Assembly (NCBI GenBank): GCA_020205615.1
Contig: CM035170.1
Coordinates: 121,584,642 to 121,648,641 of the forward strand
Direction of reading: 5' to 3'
Length of the DNA stretch: 64,000 nt
Source: Panax quinquefolius
Taxonomy: Eukaryota; Streptophyta; Magnoliopsida; Apiales; Araliaceae
In this document: positions 34,175 to 47,000 of the stretch, in pieces
Layout: every line of letters starts with the position of its first letter
Numbering within the stretch: position 1 is the stretch's first letter
Program-made: the position numbers and the translations under genes
The notes under the pieces: model-generated
Told to the model about the DNA's origin: nothing
Database searches by the model: none
Seen by the model: the letters and a program-made list of their open reading frames with translations, nothing else

Positions 34175-37100
34175 TCAAGCTCCATCACACTTCCACTTGG
34201 AGGTACGTACACAGCTCAAATAGTGACACCAGCTACAATGGTCATTTCCATTTACTCCTCGAAACAACATCACCACTCCCACCGTATACCTGACCATTAT
34301 ATATTAATGTAAGCAAGGAGAAGAGCATTAATATTGTAAACACCCATTACTGATCTATTATAGCAGAATAATTAATTCACTGAACGATAATTCCTGAAAA
34401 ATCTCTCTTGCATAATAAGTTCACACCAATGAAATAATTGAGGAAGCTAGGTTCAATTAAATCAGTCTTCGTTCACTTTCAAATGAAACAAGGGATCCCC
34501 TAGCCCTAACCTCCCAATATTCTCAAGTAACAACAGCATACATGCATTGAGCGGCATTCCAAAAATACATAAAATCAAGACAATTTTGTTTTGTTTCACA
34601 TGCACTTGAAACAAACAGGTCGACATTTCAGTATGCACAAAATATACATCAACAAACAATAGATGACGGGATTAAAATAATTGTTCAACTACACTTACCC
34701 TGCAATCAGTAGCATCAGAGAAAGCAACCACAACACATACTGATAACCCTTGTATTTGGATTTAACACGAACATCAGCTGGAAGATTACGACGCTCTACC
34801 CAGCCAAACTGAGGACGGAGCAGAAAAACAAAGCCAAGTAGGAACCCCGCCAAGAATCCACCAATATGGGCATAATTATCGACATGTGGGAGGATTCCAA
34901 CAGCTAGGTTTATTATCACTATGACCAGAAGTGTAATTATTGCTGCAGCCTAAGATCAACAGAGGGAGGAAAATTAGAAAACATGCAAAAGTCCATGAAT
35001 GGCTTATAAATCAAATGCAACAATCCATCCTATTGTAGCCTTTTGTCAACAAACTACAAAGGTTCATTCTGTAAACAGAATGTGAGCACCAGTGGGATCA
35101 CTTTAAGACAATTACAGAACAGATATAAAAAAAGAATCCTAAGATCTTAAAAAGATGACTAACCATCGCTCACCTTGTCGGTATAAATGGTCCAATTTGT
35201 TATAAGCTCTGAAAGCATGGCTCCAAGTAGACCAAATAAAGCCCCGGAAGCACCAACGGAGATGTTCTTTTGAATAAATAAAGCAGAAAGTATGCTCCCA
35301 CCAAATCCGGACAACAGATAGACAATTCCGATCCGCACTGCATAAATGCAAGTAGAACTAAGTCAATGAGAGGGTAGATTAGAAAAAGTCTGTGTTTAAC
35401 CTTTATCGAGACTTCATCTACATGTATGCAGTCGAATGCGGAAAGAGAAAACAAGCTTAAAGCAATCTATTAATTATATTACAGTAATCTAAACATTACT
35501 AATAACATAACAAAACCAACCTGAAATAGTGAAAACCCTATTACTCAATCAAAACTTCAAAGCTGAAGTTTTGCCAAATTGTTAAATAATATCAGAGACA
35601 GGACAAAAATAACATACCAAAACCAAACTGTTGTTCCAGGCGAATGCCAATAAAGATAAGGCTCAACATATTTGCCATGAGATGAATAATTCCAGCATGT
35701 AACCACATACAAGTGACAAGCCTCCATCCTTGATCCTTATGCACCACTTTTGTCCACTCAAGTGCTCCCAACTTCTCCAATCTTCAAAATAATATAGAAT
35801 TTAGAATTGCAATAATTTGTCAGTAAGGGAACTCTCAAAACAACCAATCTTCTCAACATTTTACTTTAGATGCACAAGTAGAGATAGCATCTTATCTAAT
35901 TTATACTATGTTGCTCGTAAAAAACCATCACTCATAATCAACTTGCCTAAAATAAATAGAAATAACAAAAGTAAAGTCCACAAAGATACTTATGTCAGAG
36001 ACATTTGAAAACTCATTGATATATTCAAGGAAGGAAAGCAGCGGATAGAAATAAATGAATTAATCAGTTTGAGCTCGACTACTTCTAATGCATACATATT
36101 AAACTAGAAATTTCAACCTTTTACAGCAATACCAATGAAAAAACAACCGTAAGAAATGGTTTGTCACAGAATTATATTGGTCTAGAAACTGCACAGACAT
36201 TTAGTATCATGAACCAATCTTTCTCTAGCTGCCTATCATTGATTTAATCAGTTTCCCAAAGTCACAAATGGCTACATCTAAAGCCACAAATGTATGCATT
36301 TTATGAATATATAATTAGCTGTTTTATCAAATTCAAAAGGAAAGTTTTAGCATGATTGATTGATGTTGTTCTTATCTACCTTGTCAGATATGAACTTTGA
36401 AGATATCACATTATATACCATAAAAGGTTTTGCAAGTTACCCCCATCCAAGGTTTTTCCCGACTTCAGTCCTGTAGAAACAATGAAGTCTGTGATTGGGT
36501 GCATAAATTCTATCAGAATTTCTTGAAACTCGGGCAACCGTGCAGATATTTAGCATACAAACAGTGCCGTACAGCAGTCTATAATAAATTGGTAGCTGCC
36601 TTAGCATTTTAATAGGACAGTTTTAGTATGTCTAACAGATGGCGGTGTTATCACCCTCATCAGTGACCTACGAAATTTTAAACTAATCTCATTATGCGTG
36701 ACTAAAAAGCAGCTCATATTTCAATTATGAATAAATTGCTAGTGTTCTCTTTATCCATGGTCTTCAATTATGAATAAATTGCTAGTGATGGACTTCCGGA
36801 ATGAATACAGCCTATACATGTATTGTACAGTTTGCTTAGAAACCTCCTGGGCAATGAAGATAAATGAACCGTTTGAAATTCAGAATTAAAATCCACTCGA
36901 AGCAAACCCATAAGGGACTAGGGGTGTGCAAAAAAAAACGGCTTTTCGGTAAATAGGTAAACCGGACTGGTTCGAACCGACCGATTCGGTATCGGTTTTC
37001 GAGACCGGAACGAGATAAGAATTTGAAGAACCAGTATTTACCAGACCGTACCGGTTTATCGGTTTAATTAAAAAAAACTTTAAAATTACACATAATACTT

Positions 37101-38517
37101 GTAAATTAATACATGACTATTGTAAGTCTGCAGTCAAAGTCATAATCTGTAAGAGCAGGGGAACCAAAAATGGATCATGCAGCTCTTGATAAGCTAATCG
37201 AACTGCTAATTGAGGTCCGCTCATCGAAGTCCTACAAGTCCGTTCAGCTTTCCGAGTCCAAAATCAAGCGTGTGTGATATCTTCTTTCAGCAGCTTAATC
37301 TTCCTGAACTTGAAGCATGATTTGTGGTACTCTTTCTTCTCCTCGTTCCTCTCTCTTTTTTTGGGTCTTTTAGTTGCTTTCTGTGTGTATTTTTGTTGTT
37401 GAAATTTTCATTTTTGTAAATGGCCTTATGTAACCGTGTTTTATTCATGTGTTGAAATTTGGGATTTTGGTGGATTTTGGTCCTTGAGCAAAACAGAGGT
37501 TTGTGGTGGAAGGCGGTTACTGTTGAGGAAGGAAGGAGAAATTTTGATTTGGATTAATGTTGTCTCTTTGGTCTCAAAATGAACTTATATTTTGAGCCAG
37601 ACATTTTAAATTGCATGAAATGTAGGTTTAAAATTTTTTTTGGTACTAACAGTATTTACCGTTACGGTATTGGTACCGAACCTAACTAGTCCGGGATACC
37701 ATTTAATCGGTACCGGTTTCGGTATCCATTTTTGAGTAACTTCGGTACGGCTCGGCAAGGGCAAGGTAATTTACGGTTGAACACCCCTATAAGGGACCAC
37801 CGCAACTCAAATGAACCACAACATCATAATAAGTGTGTCAAGGAAGCATAACAGCGATGTAGTTAAAAAAGTTGACATAAGCAGCCAACTCTACCTCCCT
37901 ACATCTACAGATTTAAGCACTAATAATCCGAAGCAATGGTCTCAAATGATCATGCCAGAAGATCCCAAAATTCACAACCTTTCAAACAAACACAGACTTG
38001 GCCCATAAAACATTAGTAGAACACCCAGGAGGTGGAAGTGAATAGAGTAATAACAATTCAATCATATAGAACAACCACTACTGCAGCATATAAAAAATAA
38101 CAATAACAAAAACCTAGGTAAAAAAAATTGTCAAAAGTTAATAATCATCATATCACAACAATCCCAATTCTCATATATATTATAACTGAAGCAAAAACAA
38201 CGGAATTGAGAGGAAGGGTATTACGTGGAGGAGGAAGGACCAAACAGAGGATTTTCCCTGAGGGGCTGAAAGGAAAACCTGCCGAGAAACCTAGCGACGC
38301 ACTTGTGAGCGCCAGAAAAAACATGTTTGGGGCAATTATTGATGTACATAAGAACAATAAACATAGCAATGTTTGCGACAACAAACATAGGAATCAACCA
38401 TGATGTCCATTGGCTGTCTCTGTCCTCAACCGCATAGGATGATGATGATGAGTAATTGTTGACCCTCCTCCTGTTTTTCTCTCCCCTGCTTTCGATATTT
38501 TCTTCGTCTCCTGGCAT
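34175..38517 (-). CDS. RBL3: Rhomboid-like intramembrane serine protease (RBL3-like)
   Basis: This membrane protein is predicted to cleave transmembrane substrates in the Golgi or endomembrane system. Five exons: 38225-38517, 35618-35781, 35174-35337, 34699-34949 and 34175-34289, all GT-AG; 328 residues from the ATG at 38517. It shows [14 protein letters not shown] (first membrane segment), [22 protein letters not shown], the nucleophile motif GASGALFG with Ser183, and the catalytic His235 in YAHIGGF. The tail [14 protein letters not shown] is Cys-rich as in Arabidopsis RBL1-RBL3. The Ser/His dyad is intact, so activity is expected. An in-frame ATG at 38595 would add 26 residues, but I prefer 38517 because MPGDEENIE begins the family-like sequence. 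Intron 1 (2.4 kb) contains a hAT element. The RBL3 name rests partly on gene order. Confidence 0.94.
36919..37789. mobile_element. hAT-like element carrying a PP1 phosphatase fragment, in rhomboid intron 1
   Basis: It starts TAGGGGTGTGCAAAA and ends TTGAACACCCCTA, with a perfect 8 bp target duplication TAAGGGAC at 36911-36918 and 37790-37797. Subterminal regions are rich in CGGT/ACCG words (ACCGACCGATTCGGTATCGG and the like). It encodes no transposase. A host gene fragment lies at 37170-37317. Both the ends and the 8 bp duplication fit the hAT superfamily. Confidence 0.9.
37170..37317 (+). pseudogene. Captured PP1 (TOPP-type) phosphatase exon 1 fragment
   Basis: The ATG at 37170 opens [20 protein letters not shown] and then [11 protein letters not shown]. 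After a one-base slip the next frame reads [15 protein letters not shown]. This matches the N terminus of plant type-one protein phosphatases (VQLSE, then IFLQQPNLLELEAPIKICG). The catalytic domain is absent. A T-rich intron-like stretch follows directly, and a short leader precedes the ATG, so a genomic exon with flanks was taken up. Several residues differ from typical TOPPs and the frame is broken, so it is a relic and not an active enzyme. Confidence 0.82.
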
Positions 38518-39861
38518 GATATTATTCTTCAGTCTCAATTGTATAAAGAAAGGATTCACAAGTAAAGTTGTAGGTGAAAGAGGTTTAGTGAACAAGGGGG
38601 AGTTTTTTATGTATGGGTTATATATGACTTATGGAAAGAGACTCAGAGAGAACGTGGAGAGTTGTGGCGGAGATCGTAAGCACAGAGAGAGTCAGTTACC
38701 CCCGCGTTGGGTTTTTATCAGGTGCGGACGGTATTTTTTCCTTTGCAATGCAAGGATAAAGGAGTAGTGCCTAGTGCGTGGTAAGTCGCCGCGTAGCGTA
38801 AGATCCAAACGCATACGACGACGTTTGGTGAGTTGTCATGTAGTGTTCAGTTGGCGTTACAACACGTGAATCGGTTGGATTGCTTCCTTCCTTCCTTCCT
38901 TGGCGGTTACTACTTCTATTTGCCATTTGCTTACTGAACAGACCCACACCCACCGGGCGATCGGATCGGTCCAACCGTCTCAGCTTCTTCAAGCCTTTTT
39001 ATCGCATTTAATTCTTACTACTACTACCGACCAACTTCTAAAAAATTTATAATATTACTATTAACTTTTCTCAACAATGAAAATTGATACTTTTATTTCT
39101 TTAAAATATATTATTATTTTATTTTCAAAGAAAATGTATACTTTGATAAAATCTTATAATGAAATCTACTATTTTTAGATGATTTAAAAGTCTACAAGAC
39201 TGAATTTATTTTAGTTTTAAATTTAAAAATATCTCAATATATTTTAAAATAAATGAAAATTTGAAAATAAAAACATAGAACCCATCATCAACTCCAAGAA
39301 ATGATAAAGAAATTAGGCCGACTTCACAGTTTCGAAATGAATAAGATGAAAACACTTGGACATTCAGCAACGCAAACACGGCCATCAGATGATATATATA
39401 ACCAACATCCACATTCCACAGGACGACAGATGTCATTTCAAGTTGATGGTGTTTGCTGCCGCTTACCAAATAATATTATTATACCATACCAATTTCTAAT
39501 GTCATCACTTCCGACTGTCCTGTTAGGCCAAGGAAAGATTGCCTCATGGAACGACATTGTCTTTTAAAAATTTTTTGAGCTGTTAATTGTCTATTCCAAA
39601 ACTTGTAGGTTAAGGGGACACTTTTGTCATTAACCCATAAATCAATGTACCAAGAAAACACAAACCACACTCGCATGTTAGAATCATTGGAGCAATATAT
39701 TCAAAGTAAGGTCTTGAGCTTACACAAATTAACCACACACAAAAAAAGAAATATCCAACTCAAAGAGAGTGCCTCTTAACAAAATAGTCATCAATCATAC
39801 AAAAATGACAATATTTCCAACTTAAATAGTACCTATATAGTGAAAGGAAACGCCAATTCCT
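38518..39861. other. Intergenic between eL24 and rhomboid genes
   Basis: It contains the rhomboid leader and promoter; CACGTG (a G-box) occurs near 38863. Bases 39000-39860 hold no recognisable gene; the two overlapping frames near 39300-39680 have no family features. Confidence 0.5.
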
Positions 39862-41585
39862 TCAGCGCTTCCCACCACCTCCTCCAAGTTTGGGACCCTT
39901 GCCACCCTTGGGCACATTACCCTTACCACCTTGACTCTTCTTGGCCGTCACCTCAGCTTTCTTGGCTTTTTTTTCATCCTTAGTTTTCTTAATCCTCTCT
40001 TTAATTTCACTGCAGTTGACAAAAATAACATGAGTTATTCAGCTCTTATAACTAAAACAATTATATGAATTCTTGAGATGGGAAGTAATCCTACCGGAGA
40101 GCTGCCTCTCGAGCTGCATCACGAACTTCAGGCTTCTCAGTTCTTCTCTTCTGTATAACCTCCAAAGTAGCACCCACAATAGACCTAGAATATGGTTTCT
40201 TGGTTGCACGACGCCTCTTCTTAACAACTTCTTGAGCACTGTCCTGCAAGTGTTTATAGGAGACAAAGTCGGTTCCAAGCAAATAAACTAGAATGTGTAT
40301 ACATACGGCACACAAATGAGTTTACTTGCAATGTCAAGGCTTATAAATTATGAAAATATAAGAAATTCTTCTCACCTTCTTATGCTGTTTCCGGTACATT
40401 GCTGTCCAAGTGAGCTTCGAGGGCTTCAATCGGTTATGAAAGTACCTCTTGCATTTGGAATTGGCAAAGAGGAAAACCTTTGATCAACCCAAAAATTTTC
40501 ATGTCAGTGAGTAATAAATTAACAATCATAAAATTGGAATTATAAACTAGCTGTTAGAATTTGAGCCAAAATTGAGGTGGGTTTCATTAATTATTTGAAG
40601 TAAATCCACATATCAATGTGTTCTACTCTATTAGATTAAAAATAAGTATTTGAAAACTCAAATCTATGGGATAATAAATGAGAAATTAACTCACAAATAT
40701 CACCCTTGAAAATGATAATAAATACTTGTGTTCCACATTGGTTAAGAACTAAACTTTAAATAGGTTAAGAATTAAACTTTAAATAGGTTTATATACAATA
40801 AAGTTGCTCTTAGGATGGATTTGAGCTTCCAAATACTTACTTTTAATCTACTCATAGAATAGAACACATTGATATGTGGATTTAATTCAAATAATTAATG
40901 AAACCCACTCCAATTTTGGCTCAAATTCTAACACTAGCAAATGATCTATTAAAGCATGCCCATTAAGATTTTTGTACAGAAAGAAGTTAGATAAATCACT
41001 AGTGACTACCTGAGAATCTGAACGAACAAATCTAATACCCCTGCCAGGATAAATTTTTGCCCCACTAAAGCGGCAGAGTTCAGTCCTGAAATTCCAAAAG
41101 TTTAGAAGAAAATAGAATAATTGCAGTCTCACAGGATTGATTTTTTTTATTTATTTACACTAATTTAAACATGTGTATCATTACTGACGGCTGAATGAGA
41201 TATTGTACAATCAAAAAGGATATATTTATTTGAGGGAATCTTAAAAATTAAATAAATAAAAATTGAGCCGAGCCTAAAAATATAACACCTTCATTAACCT
41301 AGCTCTTACACAGTAATCAAATGACGAATTAGAAGATAAAGTTAACAAAACATACTTGATTGAGATATGTTAATTCTTAAATCACTCAGATTTTTATTGG
41401 AATTAACTTCAAAAATAAAATCCATCGTATCTAAAATGTTTAATATCCAATTCATTCATTTATCGCCAACTAAACAAATTATTCAAGATCATTATTCATA
41501 ATCATAAAATGGGGAAAGTTAGAGGAGAACATATGACGAATTACAGACGAAATGCAGAAGAAAGAATAACGTACTTGAGAACCAT
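39862..41585 (-). CDS. RPL24: 60S ribosomal protein eL24
   Basis: This is a component of the large cytosolic ribosomal subunit; in Arabidopsis the RPL24B copy (STV1) also supports reinitiation after upstream ORFs. Five exons: 41575-41585, 41010-41085, 40376-40477, 40095-40243 and 39862-40009, all GT-AG; 161 residues, close to the usual ~163. The first exon codes only MVLK. Conserved pieces are [66 protein letters not shown] and a basic Gly/Lys-rich tail ending GGGGGKR. No lesion is seen. Intron 2 holds a 382 bp inverted-repeat element. The tiny first exon followed by an intron is typical for plant ribosomal protein genes. Confidence 0.97.
40552..40933. mobile_element. Inverted-repeat element in eL24 intron 2
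   Basis: TGTTAGAATTTGAGCCAAAA at the left and its exact inverted partner ending CTCAAATTCTAACA extend inward for about 110 bp. The flanks are a 5 bp duplication CTAGC (40547-40551 and 40934-40938). TG...CA ends with 5 bp duplication also fit a solo LTR, but the long inverted arms favour a fold-back MITE. Inside are two copies of ACTAAACTTTAAATAGGTT-like sequence near 40747 and 40767. Confidence 0.85.
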
Positions 41586-41723
41586 GGCGGCGGAGGCTGC
41601 TGGTCACTTATTGAAGAAACCCTAGACGGATGAATTTTCGGTCAATATATATTCTCCTTGTGCGCATCAAGTTTTACCATTTTTACCCAAATTATTACGC
41701 AACAACCGAGATAAATAGTACTA

Positions 41724-42213
41724 CTTTCCTCCCTTCTTAAACTATTATCGTTTTAGGAAAAAATATTTGTTTCAAAAAATTTGTGGTTTATAATTTTTGA
41801 GAAGAATAAATTATTTTTTTTTTATATTACTTCTATCTTTTCTCGTTGTTCTAAAAAATTTTATTTCTTATATTAATAGTTTTCAACTTTTCATAAAGGG
41901 TAGTAATGAAATTTCAAACAAATTTTACTTAGTAAATGATATTTTCTTAATTTATGTGCAAAAACCTTAAACGACAATCTTTTAGGAACGGATGTTCATT
42001 TACCAAGAAAAATTTGTTTGAAATTCCACCACTGCCTATTTATGAAAAGTTGAAAACTATTAATACAATGGAAAAATTTTCTTGGAACAATGAGAGAAGT
42101 TATGGGTAATATAGAAAAGTAAATAATTTATTCTTCTCGAAAGTTGTAAACGATGAACATTTTAAAATAAATTTTTTATTCTAAAACGACAATCTTTTAG
42201 AAATAGAGGGAGT
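41724..42213. mobile_element. Two family B MITEs in head-to-head inverted order
   Basis: Bases 41724-41994 form one copy (CTCCCTTCTTAAACTATTAT at the left; CTTTTAGGAACGGATG at the right). Bases 41996-42213 are a second copy in reverse orientation ending AATAGAGGGAGTAG and sharing words such as GAAAAGTTGAAAACTATTAA with the complement of the first. Together they make a ~490 bp imperfect hairpin upstream of the eL24 gene. Confidence 0.75.
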
Positions 42214-42250
42214 AGGGACTAAGAATTTCATAATAGTAATAATGTAATTA

Positions 42251-42280
42251 GGGGAGGGGAGGGGAGGGGAGGGGAGGGGA
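42251..42280 (+). repeat. (GGGGA)6 tract
   Basis: Six perfect GGGGA units are followed by CGGGGTGG. With this G-run density the plus strand could fold into a G-quadruplex. It lies between the two upstream regions of the divergent eL24 and XBAT33 genes. Confidence 0.93.
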
Positions 42281-42289
42281 CGGGGTGGA

Positions 42290-43686
42290 AATAGTAGGAA
42301 ATGATTTTTTTATCTCCCCATTCAACAGTAGTCTAAGAAAAATTCATGGTTAGAAATTTATTTATGCTATGTTTATTTATAAAGATTTTTGTACAATAAA
42401 TATTATGACAATTATTGAATAAAATATTGAATGACTTTTTATATAAAAATTAATAATATTATAAATTATTGTGCAATACTGTATGTTACTGTGAAATACC
42501 GACTACTTGAGCATAAAAGAGTTTTCCAAGATAATAGGACTTATGTTCGGCTTCTCCTCCAATTCAAGTTCAGCCGTCCACTTGGGTTCATGCCATAATA
42601 ATTAAATTTATTTATTTTTTTAATAACTCATATATCAGTTTAATTACCCGTTTGATTATTTATTAATTTAATATTTATAATTTTAAAAATAATTATTATA
42701 AATTAGATTAAATTTTTATTTTACCAAAATCGAGCTCATATATTTTTAATTTATTTACGCGTTAATATTGTATTGATTAATTTTATGAGTACCGAATCCA
42801 CTCTATTGAGTCTAGGGTAGGGAGGGAGTTGACCGGTGATTAATTATTGAGTTATTATGATCCACACTTATCTTCAGTTATTTGTGTTTGGAATCGTGTC
42901 GTAAAATCCGACAGTCAGTATTTGACAATTTGTTGCGATTAATGAATGAATGTACCCGCCAAATCTCATTTTATTTACTTACTACTACTACTACTACTAC
43001 TAGTATTGTCTAGAGAAAAGAGTCCACGCGTAGTACTGTTACTTGTCCCAAGTGGGAGTACTGGGACCCAGAGTTTTATCTTTATGTTGATCCACTTCTT
43101 TCAATTCCACGGAAAAAAATACTAACACAAATAATTTAATTTATGGAAGATATGTATAATTTAGAATTTAATACTACAAAGTTAATTTTGTATGTCATCA
43201 CTGTTAAAATAAATAATTATTAAGTCAGTGATAAATTTTATAAATAAGGTTCCTTTGTGAAATGAAAGGAGTAATATTTAGATAAAATGTACATGGAACT
43301 ATGCAATTTTGTAATTTAAATTGTGTTTTTGTATATTAATTGTACTAAATGTAAAAAAAATAAAATAAAATATATTATGAATGTTTATATTGATAAATAT
43401 TTTATAAAATAGATGTATAATAAATAATTTTTTATAATTTAATATTTTAATAAATTTTATAATTATAAATTTATTATTAAGACGGGTAATAAAAGAAAGA
43501 AATGAAAACAAAGTTGTTTTGACACTCCTCCCGATTCTTCTCCACTATTTCCTCGACCTAAAAACTAACGAAAACTCCAACCCAATCCAATCCAATCCTC
43601 AAGCTAAAATCCAAACTTCACAATAAATATTTATTTATATTATTATCAGTATATTTTTTCTTATAAATAAATTTCTTTTTGTTAAA

Positions 43687-43725
<39 letters not shown>

Positions 43726-44068
43726 GGATTAATATTATACTACAAACAAAATATGATGATTAAAATATAAACACAAAATTAATTAATCCAAAAATTTAAT
43801 AGTACACACCAAACCCATATATATGGTTCAATGGGTGTCATCTTCTTCCCATTTATATTCTCCCCTGCTTTTATATTTTGAAAATTTGTTTAACGACAGT
43901 TGACCTAATTTACTCCCCCATCATTACAATTTACATGTAACCTCCCTCCTCGTACAATACAATTTCACACACGGCAAGCAAGATATACAGATTAATTTTA
44001 GAGAGAGAAACATACTAGTAATAGTACTAGTTTTTTTCTTTCTTTCTTTCTAGAGCGAGAGAGTGAAA
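42290..44068. other. Intergenic, XBAT33 upstream region
   Basis: It is very AT-rich, with an ACT trinucleotide repeat near 42982-43001 and a (TA)n run at 43690-43720. A CT-rich stretch at 44034-44050 precedes the XBAT33 start and is probably in the leader. No gene is seen. Confidence 0.5.
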
Positions 44069-47000
44069 ATGGGGAATTCTTTTGGGTGCTCGGCGTCGGG
44101 AGAACGATTGGTCTCGGCGGCGAGAGACGGAGATTTGGTGGAAGCAAAGATGCTGCTTGATTGCAACCCTTGCCTCGCCAAATACTCCACCTTTGGCGGT
44201 CTTAACTCTCCTCTTCACTTCGCCTCTGCGAAAGGCCATAATGAGGTCAACCCCCATTTCTACCTACCTTCTCTTTTCTTTAACTCCCTCATTTTCCTTT
44301 TTATTTCTTGATCCATTTATATATATTTGTGCTTGTGGGACTTATGTAATGTTGATTTATGTATTAGATTGTTGCGCTGTTGCTTGAGACGGGAGCCGAT
44401 GTGAATTGCAGAAATTATTGTGGTCAGGTACAAGATTTGATTTTTGAATTGATTTTACTGACAAGTTGATTTGATCTATATTTCTAAGATCAGCTCAATT
44501 ATGTGTATTTGATTATATACTAGAGAACAAATTGATGGATCTGTTTTAAATATTTTTACTTATTGTGAAATAGACAGCATTGATGCAAGCTTGTCGATAT
44601 GGGCACTGGGAGGTTGTTCAAACACTTTTGCTGTATAAATGCAATGTGAGTTTTCCTTTCAGGATTTCTATTTCTTTCACCATAGGACAGGAGTTTGTTT
44701 AATAGTATTTATTTTCTTGTTATATGTACAGTAGAATATTATCACGTTGTAATGTATAAATATATCATTTTCCAGGTTACAAGAGCAGACTATCTTAGTG
44801 GGAGGACAGCTCTCCATTTTGCGGCAGTTAATGGACACGTTAGATGCATAAGACTTGTAGTCTCTGATTTTGTTCCAAGTTCCCCATTTGAGTTTGTAAT
44901 TACTCAAATGAATGGCGATAAGGGTGATGCTTCTAATATTAGACACAAACATGACCAAAGGTTTGCAACTCGCTTATTTTCTCTTTCTTTTTGTCCTTTA
45001 CAATTTAGTTCAGACTATAAAATTTTGGCAATAGCATGAAGTTTATGAATATGCTTGCAGTAAATAAGGATTGCCAGCCATGTTCAACTTGTACCAATAA
45101 TTGCCCACTGGAATAGGAATAATATAACCAAAGTTGAATGGTAATGAGGATGAGAGGAAACCATAGTCAGTGTGTATTGAGGTGTTAAATGTTGGGGTAT
45201 GTTTAACATGAAGTATGACGCCAGATAGAATGTAACCAAGAATAGAATTGCGCAAGTGCTATGATAGTTTTCAGTTGATTTTCTTGTTTGAACAATTGAT
45301 ATCCAATTCTATGCTGCTGTGGCAGAGCCCATTATGGTTAAGGGGCCAAGCTGTAGGTGTATATATCCATCAAATGAGAACTGGGAATATTACTTTCCCA
45401 ATATGACTGATTCTATATCCTATTGCAGTGCACTGGCAAAGTTTGTAAATAAGGCTGCTGATGGTGGTATCACTGCTCTTCATATGGCTGCATTGAATGG
45501 TTATTTTGATTGTGTACAGCTACTTATAAATCTTCACGCCAATGTTTCAGTTGTCACATTTCACTATGGAACTTCAATGGATTTGATAGGTACACTTTTC
45601 TTACCTGAAATTTAGTAATATGATTTTTGTGGTAGCCATTTCATGCTTTTGAGTTGTGAAGATTAAGTGCATCATTTTGTAGGGGCGGGGAGCACTCCTT
45701 TGCACTATGCTGCTTGTGGGGGAAACTTGAAATGCTGTCAGGCAAGAATTAGTTATATTTTTCTGATTTCCTTTAGATTGGCAAATTCTATTTAGTTTGA
45801 CATGGCTTCTTTTTTCTGCAGATCCTCCTAGCAAGTGATGCCAGCCGGTTGACGTTAAACTGCAATGGGTGATTTATTTTAACTTGGTTCTTCCGTGTTC
45901 AACCATTGTTTAGTGCACTTGTTGTTTTTTCGTCTCTGCATATCACATTCTTCACAGAATTTTGTACACCTTTTCAGGTGGCTTCCTCTTGATGTTGCGA
46001 GGATGTGGGGGCGACATTGGCTTGAGCCGTTGTTAGCACCCAATTCTGAGTTGATAATTCCAGTATTCCCCCCTTCTAATTATTTATCATTACCTCTCAT
46101 GAGTGTTCTTAATATAGCAAGGTAATTTGCTATTAACCTTATCTTAATAGATTGATTAGATTCTCTGGATTTTGCCACATGAATTGCATTTTTTTAATAA
46201 AGAGTGTTTGTGCAAAATTTTGTTGTCAAAATACTTCATTTAGCTATAATGATAACTTATTGCCAGGGTGCTTCACCCTGTCGAATATGGGCAAGTGACC
46301 CCCTTGGATTTGGATATACCAGGCATAATTTTTATTTTTGTTTTCAAACAAAAAAACAACTGCGTTTCTAACTCTTAAAAGCAAGCAGCTTTTCATACCT
46401 TTATATTGTTTTAGTTTGACTCCCTTATCTTTTACAAATAAATGGTATAGTGTAATATCTTATTTTGACCCTCTGAAGAAATTTTTGTGGCTCCGCTCCT
46501 GGTTTCATGTTAGACTTGTTCCAAAAAAATTAAGAAAATAAAAATTGAAATCAGAAGCTTATGTTATTAGCATTGGCAAAAGAATAATGATAATGAAGTC
46601 AAGTAAGATTGTCATTCAAGACTGAGCTTGTAATGGTGTTTGCCTCATTAGATTTTTGTTGCCTATGGTTAGGTGGGTGAAATCAGGAGCTTGTTGATTT
46701 GAACGACTTCTTCATGTCAGTTGTAGCATATATGTAAAAATTATGGCTCGATGTCTCAAGGGAAGGGTGTGCTAAAGTGTCTATTCTTAATTCTAATAAG
46801 AAATTAATGGGGCTACACTTTAAATTAGTTGATTATCCAAGCTGATTTGCGCTTTGATGAAGCTTCTGATTACTGAAGCATGAAAGATTGGATTTTAATA
46901 AATTATGCAGAAGAAATGTAGTTTGCTGTAACCATTCAACTACTATTGGATGTCTTACGTAAGTGTTTCCTCTATAAATTAATATCAACAACTTTGAGAA

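Noticed and set aside
38518..38595. Longer rhomboid N terminus from ATG at 38595
   Set aside because: Possible, but the additional 26 residues do not resemble the family and the start at 38517 fits better. It is kept only as an alternative.
44063..44068. XBAT33 start two codons upstream
   Set aside because: The codon is GTG; ATG at 44069 gives the conserved [11 protein letters not shown] terminus.
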